This document shows positions 58,689 to 64,000 of a DNA stretch of 64,000 bases, in pieces. The stretch is from Actinomadura meyerae (GTDB lineage: Bacteria; Actinomycetota; Actinomycetes; Streptosporangiales; Streptosporangiaceae), in NCBI RefSeq assembly GCF_900188445.1, contig NZ_FZOR01000006.1, forward strand, positions 212,183-276,182, in the 5' to 3' direction. The notes under the pieces are model-generated. The model did no database searches. It was not told where the DNA came from and was given only the letters and a program-made list of their open reading frames with translations. The position numbers and the translations under genes are program-made. How positions within the stretch are numbered: the stretch's first letter is position 1; each line of letters begins with the position of its first letter.

Positions 58689-58724
58689 CCGGGGCCCGTC
58701 CGGTCACCAGAAGACGGGCCCCGG
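58689..58724 (+). terminator. Hairpin after the SGNH hydrolase gene
   Basis: CCGGGGCCCGTC (58689-58700) pairs exactly with GACGGGCCCCGG (58713-58724), directly after the stop codon. Confidence 0.8.
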
Positions 58725-58996
58725 CGCCCCGAGGCGCCGTCCGGCCGGCCCGTCGCCCGCGCTCGCGGCGGCCCGCCCGGTGGCACGGATCCCAGCGTCG
58801 GACGCCCGGCGTCCCGGGCGCATGGGACGGCCGTCACCGCGCCGCCGGGACCCGCCCGAGTAAGCCGACACTTATTGGACGTGGCGTCGACTAGGCCGGG
58901 GGCCGCCGTGTACGGGGCGGTCGCCAGCGGTTAGATTGGCCGGGTGACCGGTGAGTAAGTTGTCACCGTTTCGGCCGCTCAGACAGGAGACCCGCT
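58725..58996. other. Intergenic region before the thiolase gene
   Basis: Together with the hairpin this is a 308-base gap. It is GC-rich up to about 58860, then less so near the thiolase start, where the promoter must lie. CAGGAG supplies the ribosome site. No additional gene or recognised element is seen. Confidence 0.5.
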
Positions 58997-60217
58997 ATGC
59001 CCGAGGCAGTCATCGTCGCGACCGCGCGCTCGCCCATCGGCCGCGCGTTCAAGGGGTCGCTCAAGGACATCCGGCCCGACGACCTCACCGCCCAGATGAT
59101 CACCGCCGCGATGGCGAAGGTCCCGCAGCTCGGCCCGGACCAGATCGACGACCTGCTGCTCGGCTGCGGACTGCCCGGCGGCGAGCAGGGCTACAACATG
59201 GCCCGCGTCGTGTCCGTCCTGCTGGGCTGGGACAACGTGCCCGGCGCCACCATCACCCGGTACTGCTCGTCCTCGCTGCAGACCACCCGGATGGCGCTGC
59301 ACGCGATCAAGGCCGGCGAGGCCGACGTGATCGTCTCGGCCGGGGTGGAGACCGTCAGCCGGTTCGCCAAGGGCAGCAGCGACGGCCTCCCCGACACCCA
59401 GAACCCGCTGTTCGCCGACGCGCAGGCCCGCACGGCCAAGGCGGGCGAGGGCGGCGCGCCGGTGTGGCACGACCCGCGCGAGGACGGCGCCCTCCCCGAC
59501 ATCTACATCGCGATGGGGCAGACCGCCGAGAACGTGGCCGGGCTGCGCGGCGTCAGCCGGCAGGCGCAGGACGAGTTCGGCGTCCGCTCGCAGAACCTCG
59601 CCGAGAAGGCGCTCGCCAACGGCTTCTGGGAGAAGGACATCACCCCGGTGACGCTGCCGGACGGCAGCGTCGTGGCCAAGGACGACGGCCCCCGGCCCGG
59701 CACCACCTACGAGAAGGTGTCCCAGCTCCAGCCGGTGTTCCGCCCGGACGGGACGGTCACCGCGGGCAACTGCTGCCCGCTGAACGACGGCGCCGCCGCG
59801 GTCGTCGTGATGAGCGACACCAAGGCCGCCGAGCTCGGCATCACCCCGCTGGCGCGGATCGTGTCGACCGGCGTCACCGGCCTGTCCCCCGAGATCATGG
59901 GGCTCGGCCCGGTCGAGGCGTCCCGCAAGGCCCTCGCCAAGGCCGGCATGACCATCGACGACATCGACCTGGTCGAGATCAACGAGGCGTTCGCGGCGCA
60001 GGTGCTGCCGTCCGCCGAGGACCTCGGCATCGACCACGACAAGCTGAACGTGAACGGCGGCGCGATCGCGGTCGGCCACCCGTTCGGCATGACCGGCGCC
60101 CGCATCACCTCCACGCTCGTCAACGGGCTGAAGTTCCACGACAAGCAGTTCGGTCTGGAGACGATGTGCGTGGGCGGCGGCCAGGGCATGGCGATGGTTC
60201 TGGAGCGCCTCTCCTGA
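58997..60217 (+). CDS. Acetyl-CoA acetyltransferase / thiolase
   Basis: A 406-residue thiolase. The acyl-acceptor cysteine is in TRYCSSSLQTT, the histidine in NGGAIAVGHPFGMTGARI and the second catalytic cysteine in MCVGGGQGMAMV. VEINEAFAAQVLPS is also typical. It either shortens 3-ketoacyl-CoA in beta-oxidation or condenses acetyl-CoA; sequence alone does not decide. Mycobacterial fadA3 (Rv1074c) is the positional match. No hydratase or dehydrogenase partner is adjacent. A hairpin follows at 60230-60273. Confidence 0.93.
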   Translation: MPEAVIVATARSPIGRAFKGSLKDIRPDDLTAQMITAAMAKVPQLGPDQIDDLLLGCGLPGGEQGYNMARVVSVLLGWDNVPGATITRYCSSSLQTTRMALHAIKAGEADVIVSAGVETVSRFAKGSSDGLPDTQNPLFADAQARTAKAGEGGAPVWHDPREDGALPDIYIAMGQTAENVAGLRGVSRQAQDEFGVRSQNLAEKALANGFWEKDITPVTLPDGSVVAKDDGPRPGTTYEKVSQLQPVFRPDGTVTAGNCCPLNDGAAAVVVMSDTKAAELGITPLARIVSTGVTGLSPEIMGLGPVEASRKALAKAGMTIDDIDLVEINEAFAAQVLPSAEDLGIDHDKLNVNGGAIAVGHPFGMTGARITSTLVNGLKFHDKQFGLETMCVGGGQGMAMVLERLS

Positions 60218-60229
60218 GCCGTTCTCCGG

Positions 60230-60273
60230 GTGGCCCGCGCGACACGCCCCTCCGGGGCGGGCACGCGGGCCAC
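60230..60273 (+). terminator. Hairpin after the thiolase gene
   Basis: GTGGCCCGCG (60230-60239) pairs exactly with CGCGGGCCAC (60264-60273). An inner CGCCCC/GGGGCG stem fills the loop, making a stacked structure. Confidence 0.75.
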
Positions 60274-60408
60274 CTGCGCTTTTCCGGGGGACATCCCCGT
60301 TACAAATGATCTACGTAACGCAAAAGATAGGTCCCCGTTAGGGTCTTGTCACATGCGGAGAGGTGTTGCAGAGTCAGCAGGAAGAGCCCCGCGACCTGGA
60401 GGTGCCAA

Positions 60409-60636
60409 TTGTCACTGAACCACTCGCCGGAGACGCACAGCAAGCTGATCGCAAGGATCCCGCAAGTCACAGGACGTGACATCCCCGAGTGGTTCACCGC
60501 CATCGAGAACGGCCCCTCGTTCACCCGCTGCGAGGAGCGCAGCACGTGGCTGGCCGAGGAGCACAACCTCTCGCACGGCTACGCCGCGGCCCTGGTGCGC
60601 GAGCACGAGCGCACCCGGCGCGCGCGCCACTACTGA
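60409..60636 (+). CDS. DUF4287 small protein
   Basis: A 75-residue soluble protein with the DUF4287 pattern: HSKLIARIPQVTGRDIPEWF, then ERSTWLAEEHNLSHGYAAALVREHE. TTG 60409 is chosen because GGAGG lies 6 bases upstream (60398-60402); the longer frame begins in non-conserved sequence. The domain is common in actinobacteria, alone or fused to DUF5655, and its function is unknown. It is monocistronic, with a hairpin downstream. Confidence 0.82.
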   Translation: MSLNHSPETHSKLIARIPQVTGRDIPEWFTAIENGPSFTRCEERSTWLAEEHNLSHGYAAALVREHERTRRARHY

Positions 60637-60738
60637 CGAAGCCAGCCCCGTAGGGACCCGGTGGGGTTCCCGCCGGCGGATGCCCCCGCAGTCGTGCCGC
60701 TACGTCCGCCACGACCCCGGCGCAGAGATCCCCACACG

Positions 60739-60772
60739 GATCAGCCCCGCACCGTCCGGAGCGGGGCTGATC
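60739..60772. terminator. Bidirectional hairpin between DUF4287 and Bax inhibitor genes
   Basis: GATCAGCCCCGC (60739-60750) pairs exactly with GCGGGGCTGATC (60761-60772), 10-base loop. It lies 10 bases from the minus-strand stop at 60783 and 102 bases beyond the plus-strand stop. Confidence 0.85.
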
Positions 60773-60782
60773 GTTGCGCGGG

Positions 60783-61613
60783 CTAGTCGCGCCCGCTGAA
60801 GTAGCTCAGCAGCCGCAGGATCTCCAGGTAGATCCACACCAGGCTGAGCACCAGCCCGAACGCGCAGTACCAGGCGAACTTCTCCGGCGCCCCCTGCCGG
60901 ACGCCCTGCTCGACGGCGTCGAAGTCCAGCAGCAGGAAGAAGCAGCCGACGAGGATCGCGACGACGCTGAACACGTAGGCGAGCGGGCTGCCCGGGTCGC
61001 GGATGCCGATGCCCTGGTCGCCGCCGAACAGGTGCACGATCAGGTTGATGAGCATCAGCCCGATGAGCGCGGCGCCCGCCGCGACGACGAACTTGGCGAA
61101 CTTGGGCGTGACGCGGACGATGCGCAGCGCGTAGACGGCCAGCGTGGCACCGAACGCCAGCGCGGTCCCGATCACGGCCTGGAACACCACGCCGTGGTAG
61201 AGGTCGTTGTAGGCATGGCTGACGATGCCGACCACGATCCCGTAGACCGCGGCGAACGCCAGCACGAGCGGCGCGTTCGCCTTGCGCCCGAACGTGATGA
61301 ACGCCCAGATGCCGATCTCGGCCAGCAGCGCCACCACCAGCACCGGCATCGCGATCGAGGTCGGCACCGCGACCCACGCGACCGCGGCGGCGAGGACCAG
61401 GACGGCCAGGCTGAGGAACCCGCGGACGACGACGTCGTCCATGGTCATCGGCCGAGTGGCCGGAGGCGCGTACCCGGGCTGGTAACCCGGCGCCCCATAC
61501 TGCTGTGCCCCGTACTGCTGCCCGTACCCGGGCGCTCCGTATCCGGCGGCGCCGTACGCCGCGCCCCGCTGGTCGAAGGCGTTCCCCCGGAACGCGGGGT
61601 TTCTACTCTCCAT
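60783..61613 (-). CDS. Bax inhibitor-1/YccA-family membrane protein
   Basis: A 276-residue protein with an N-terminal 60-residue Gly/Tyr/Ala/Pro-rich tail (GYGAPGYGQQYGAQQYGAPG) and seven predicted helices (MTMDDVVVRGFLSLAVLVLA onward). The loop GDQGIGIRDPGSPLAYVFSV and final LDFDAVEQGVRQGAPEKFAWYCAFGLVLSLVWIYLEILRLL region are typical of actinobacterial BI-1 proteins; the acidic D-D pair is the proposed pH/Ca2+ gate. ATG 61613 has GTGGAG upstream. Physiological role is unknown. Confidence 0.9.
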   Translation of the reverse strand: MESRNPAFRGNAFDQRGAAYGAAGYGAPGYGQQYGAQQYGAPGYQPGYAPPATRPMTMDDVVVRGFLSLAVLVLAAAVAWVAVPTSIAMPVLVVALLAEIGIWAFITFGRKANAPLVLAFAAVYGIVVGIVSHAYNDLYHGVVFQAVIGTALAFGATLAVYALRIVRVTPKFAKFVVAAGAALIGLMLINLIVHLFGGDQGIGIRDPGSPLAYVFSVVAILVGCFFLLLDFDAVEQGVRQGAPEKFAWYCAFGLVLSLVWIYLEILRLLSYFSGRD

Positions 61614-61661
61614 CAGAGTCTCCACTTTCGGCCGAGGTGGCTCTCCAGTGTAAACGGCTGG

Positions 61662-61780
61662 TTTCCCCCAGGGGGCGACCCCCTGGAACCCCCGTCACGG
61701 CCGGCGGGACCCTTTCCCGATCCGCTGGCGCGTCTCGTGAAACGGCCCGCTGGCCGGCGGGCCGTGCGACCTCCGGGCAC
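61662..61780 (+). repeat. Inverted-repeat arm 1 (contains dispersed repeat copy 3)
   Basis: This arm holds the CCAGGGGG/CCCCCTGG hairpin, the core CCCTGGAACCCCCGTCACG (61681-61699), then GATCCGCTGGCGCGTCTC and GGCCGGCGGGCCGTGCGACC. It is matched in inverted orientation by 61927-62047 with scattered differences. Arms are about 120 bases; the 146-base centre is unique and lower in GC. Confidence 0.8.
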
Positions 61781-61926
61781 TAGAGCGGACTCCGGCCGCC
61801 CGTCCCGTGTTCCTGTGGTCGGGGTCCAAGCCAAGGAAGTGTGGCCCATTGACCTGATCAGCTTTGTGTTTTTAGTGGTAATCGCCCCGAAGTGTGGGGG
61901 TCCGGGTCGGGCGGCTGGAGGGCGCC

Positions 61927-62047
61927 CAGCGCCCGGAGGCCGCACGACCCGCCGGCCGGGAGGCTGTTTCGCCGAGACGCGCCAGCGGATCGGGGAAACG
62001 GCCTCCCGGCCGTGACGGGGGGTTCCAGGGGGGTCGCCCCCCCTGGG
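61927..62047 (-). repeat. Inverted-repeat arm 2 (dispersed repeat copy 4)
   Basis: Read on the minus strand this arm has the same order as arm 1: G-run hairpin, GGAACCCCCCGTCACGG (one extra C), then GATCCGCTGGCGCGTCTC and the GGCCGGCGGG segment. Its outer end lies only 10 bases from the tRNA 3' end. Substitutions and a few small indels separate the arms, so the duplication is not recent. Confidence 0.8.
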
Positions 62048-62056
62048 CAAACACAG

Positions 62057-62129
62057 TGCCCCTGGTCGGACTCGAACCGACACAATGGCTCTTTTAGGGA
62101 GCCTGCCTCTGCCATTGGGCTACAGGGGC
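62057..62129 (-). tRNA. tRNA gene, apparent anticodon UAA, identity uncertain
   Basis: A 73-base cloverleaf. The acceptor stem GCCCCTG/CAGGGGC is perfect with discriminator A, and no CCA is encoded. The T arm is GTCGG-TTCGAGT-CCGAC, also perfect. The D arm has only 3 clean pairs plus an extra A. The anticodon stem GGCTC/GAGCC is perfect, with loop CCTAAAA. If the loop is standard, positions 34-36 are UAA (reading UUA Leu), but position 33 is C instead of the almost invariant U. The 5-base variable loop (ATTGT) is class I, whereas bacterial tRNA-Leu is class II. It is thus either a divergent or a degenerate tRNA. Confidence 0.75.
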
Positions 62130-62285
62130 GGCGTCATCATATCGAGTCAGGGGCCGGCGGAGGCGGGTCATTTCACGGGGTTGCGGCCGACGGCCGGGTC
62201 CGGCCAGTTCCACAGCGCCTGTCAAGAAGGGCGGGGGCGCGCTGCCGGAAGGCGCGCCACCCCGTTTCACCTCGGTGGACGGCGA
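62130..62285. other. Region between the tRNA and the NADH dehydrogenase gene
   Basis: These 156 bases contain the tRNA promoter (minus strand, so upstream of 62129) and the 3' flank of ndh. No gene or strong hairpin was found. Together with 61614-62056 this is a 672-base gap whose main contents are the inverted repeat and the tRNA. Confidence 0.5.
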
Positions 62286-63692
62286 TCAGACCGCCACGTT
62301 CTCCTGTGTCTTGCCCGCGGCGAGTTCGAATTCCTGGCGCGGCCGTTCCAGCTCGGCGAGCGAGACGATTTCCCGGCGGAAGAAGAACGCGAGCGTCCAG
62401 TCCATGGTGATGCGGAACTTGCGGTTGACGGTCGGCATCCGCGACAGGTGGTAGGTGCGGTGCATGAACCACGCGGGGAGGCCGCGGAGCTGCACTCCGT
62501 AGACGTTCGCGACGCCCTTGTGCAGGCCGAGGCTCGCCACCGATCCGACGTAGGCGTGCTTGTACGGCTTGCGGGGCTTGCCGCGCACGTCGGCCGCGAT
62601 GTTGTCGCCGAGCCGCCGGGCCTGGCGTACGGCGTGCTGAGCGTTCGGGGCGGTGTATTCGCCCTTGCCGCTGAGGTCGGGGACGGCGGCGTTGTCACCG
62701 GCCGTGTACACGTGTTCCAGGCCTTCGACGGTCAGTTCGGCGGTGGCCTTGATGCGGCCCTTGTCGTCCAGCGGGAGGTCGGTCTCCTTGAGGACGGGGT
62801 GCGGTTTGACGCCCGCCGTCCAGACGAGCGTGCCGGCGTCGAACTCCTCGCCGTCGCTCAGCACGATGTGCCGTTTCACCGCGGATTTCAGCAGGGTGTT
62901 CATCTTGACCTCGATGCCGCGGGCGCGCAGCGCCTCGGCCGTCCAGCGGCCCATCTCGGGACCCACTTCGGGCAGGACCCGGTCGGTGGCCTCGACCATC
63001 ACCCAGCGCATCTCGCGCGGGTCGATGGAGGGGTACCACTGGCACGCGTCCCGAGCCATGTCCTCCAGTTCGGCCATGGCCTCCACGCCCGCGAAACCGG
63101 CGCCGACGAACACGAAGGTGAGCGCCCGCCTCCTGATCCGCTCGTCGTCGGGATTGGCGGCGGCGATGTCGAGCTGGTGCAGGACGTGGTTGCGCAGGAA
63201 GATCGCCTCTTCGACGGTCTTGAAGCCGATCCCGCATTCGGCGAGGCCCGGGATGGGCAGGGTGCGGGAGATGGAGCCGAGCGCGACCACGAGCATGTCG
63301 TAGGGGATGTCGCGGTCGGCGACGCCGTCGGTCCGCGCCCCGGCCGGGCAGATGGTGACCCGCTTGGCCGCGTGGTCGATCCGCGTCACGAAGCCGTTGA
63401 CGATCCGGCAGCGGTTCAGGGTCTTGCGCAGCGGCGCGACGACGTGCCTCGGCTCGAGGTTCCCGGCGGCCGCCTCGGGGAGGAACGGCTGGTAGGTCAT
63501 GTACGACTGCGGATCGATGACGGTGACGGCGACCTCGCCCCGGCGCATCTCCCTGCGGAGCTTGCGCTGCAGCCGCAGCGCCGTGTACATGCCGACGTAG
63601 CCGCCGCCGACGATCAGGATCCGCTTCGTGGATCCCCCGCCGCGCGCCGCGGTGTCCGCCGGGCCGGTCGGCCGAACTCGTGTTGAAGGCAT
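62286..63692 (-). CDS. ndh: Type II NADH dehydrogenase (NDH-2) family flavoprotein
   Basis: A 468-residue single-subunit dehydrogenase that passes electrons from NADH to quinone without pumping protons. FAD-binding ILIVGGGYVGMYTALRL, NAD-binding FVFVGAGFAGVEAMAELED, LVWTAGVKPHPVL and VYTAGDNAAVPD are present, as is the quinone-site AQHAVRQARRLGDNI. The C-terminal membrane-interacting part includes WTLAFFFRREIVSLAELE. Residues 1-22 are a non-conserved Arg/Gly-rich leader, so a start nearer the FAD motif is possible, though ATG 63692 is the only good candidate. Confidence 0.92.
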   Translation of the reverse strand: MPSTRVRPTGPADTAARGGGSTKRILIVGGGYVGMYTALRLQRKLRREMRRGEVAVTVIDPQSYMTYQPFLPEAAAGNLEPRHVVAPLRKTLNRCRIVNGFVTRIDHAAKRVTICPAGARTDGVADRDIPYDMLVVALGSISRTLPIPGLAECGIGFKTVEEAIFLRNHVLHQLDIAAANPDDERIRRRALTFVFVGAGFAGVEAMAELEDMARDACQWYPSIDPREMRWVMVEATDRVLPEVGPEMGRWTAEALRARGIEVKMNTLLKSAVKRHIVLSDGEEFDAGTLVWTAGVKPHPVLKETDLPLDDKGRIKATAELTVEGLEHVYTAGDNAAVPDLSGKGEYTAPNAQHAVRQARRLGDNIAADVRGKPRKPYKHAYVGSVASLGLHKGVANVYGVQLRGLPAWFMHRTYHLSRMPTVNRKFRITMDWTLAFFFRREIVSLAELERPRQEFELAAGKTQENVAV

Positions 63693-63946
63693 GTCGGGAG
63701 CGATACCCGCATGCCCGGCTTGCGAACTTCAGGGCGCCGGCCGGCATCTCACCGGATGTACCGCGGGAAAGGCGGCGGGCCAGGGCCCGACGGGGGCGCC
63801 AAGCGGCCGCGGGCGGTGACCGGGACAGGGGCCGGTCACCGCTTGCGCGGACCGCTTGGCCAAGGCCCTGCCCCGCCGCCGTATCGCTCCCCCCCGGACG
63901 CGCGGCTAGTACTACATAGCTAGATCTTGATCATCTGGAGGCTCAG
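63693..63946. other. Intergenic region at the right edge
   Basis: A GC-rich stretch to about 63900, then a distinctly AT-richer 45 bases with CTAGTACTACATAGCTAG and overlapping TGATCA/AGATCT palindromes. Short frames here have no similarity I recognise. The change of composition just before a good ribosome site suggests a promoter or the end of a mobile element. Confidence 0.4.
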
Positions 63947-64000
63947 GTGTCGCCTGAAGTGATGCCTGCGCGCTTCGGCTTGATGGCCGCGACGGAGAAC
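63947..64000 (+). CDS. Possible N-terminal fragment of an unrecognised gene (runs off the right edge)
   Basis: GTG 63947 has GGAGG 5 bases upstream and opens an uninterrupted 18-codon frame (MSPEVMPARFGLMAATEN if GTG is Met) to the window end. The ribosome site is convincing, but the peptide is too short to name. Confidence 0.4.
   Translation, partial: MSPEVMPARFGLMAATEN

Noticed and set aside
61693..62085. Overlapping short ORFs on both strands in the inverted repeat
   Set aside because: The predicted peptides are translations of repeat arms in several frames, with no ribosome sites or conserved motifs.
62057..62129. tRNA-Pyl or amber suppressor reading of the tRNA
   Set aside because: The T arm, the G18G19 pair and the 5-base variable loop are ordinary class I features, there is no 6-bp anticodon stem, and the loop gives UAA rather than CUA.

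Overview
The window is very GC-rich chromosomal DNA with tightly packed genes, GTG and TTG starts, and long mirror-image ORFs on the opposite strand. These features, together with mycothiol S-conjugate amidase (Mca), an F420-type PPOX oxidoreductase, GlpX as the fructose bisphosphatase, and DUF4307, DUF4245 and DUF1707 proteins, indicate an actinomycete. My best guess is a filamentous genus of the Streptosporangiales (Actinomadura-like); the family is inference only. No rRNA, CRISPR array, complete insertion sequence, prophage or biosynthetic gene cluster is visible.

The backbone is old core chromosome. From memory, the order ychF, ispH, lipid-droplet-type protein, xseA, xseB, DUF4245, glpX, fumC, phoH2, uppS, DUF255 protein, mca plus a small membrane protein, DUF4307, greA, metB, cbs, SGNH hydrolase, thiolase follows M. 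tuberculosis Rv1112 down to Rv1074c. Extra modules sit between these anchors.

Layout: 1-9.2 kb holds the ychF start, rmuC, ispH, exonuclease VII, a TetR-DUF4245 pair and glpX. 9.2-18.9 kb holds a DUF1707 protein, a DrrAB-like ABC exporter, an MFS carrier, a MocR regulator divergent from an EamA exporter, a class I Fe-S fumarase and a membrane Ser/Thr kinase. 19-28.6 kb holds class II fumarase, a secreted transglycosylase-like protein with a CRP-type site upstream, PIN-PhoH, UppS, an unknown DNA-binding-like protein with a palindrome at its start, an MFS exporter with its TetR, and an NlpC/P60 protein. 28.8-36.8 kb holds the DUF255 protein, a flavin disulfide reductase, RNase Z, an F420 oxidoreductase, a TPR protein, mca, DUF4307 and greA. 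36.9-43.8 kb holds an Lrp regulator divergent from hppD, two tandem RDD proteins and two tandem M1 peptidases. 43.8-53.5 kb holds threonine deaminase, an overlapping FIST-ROK pair, an AAA/VWA module, a secreted alpha/beta hydrolase and metB. 53.7-64 kb holds an MMPL transporter, cbs, an SGNH hydrolase, thiolase, a DUF4287 protein, a Bax inhibitor-1 protein, a large inverted repeat beside an odd tRNA gene, a type II NADH dehydrogenase and the possible start of another gene.

Recurrent themes are central carbon metabolism (GlpX, two fumarases, thiolase, NDH-2), sulfur and thiol metabolism (MetB, Cbs, Mca, thioredoxin-like and flavin disulfide reductases), and cell-envelope work (IspH, UppS, transglycosylase, NlpC/P60, MMPL). 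The least explained items are the class I-type tRNA with an apparent UAA anticodon, the long inverted repeat next to it, and a dispersed hairpin repeat of the same family that also supplies the C-terminal codons of an MFS gene.
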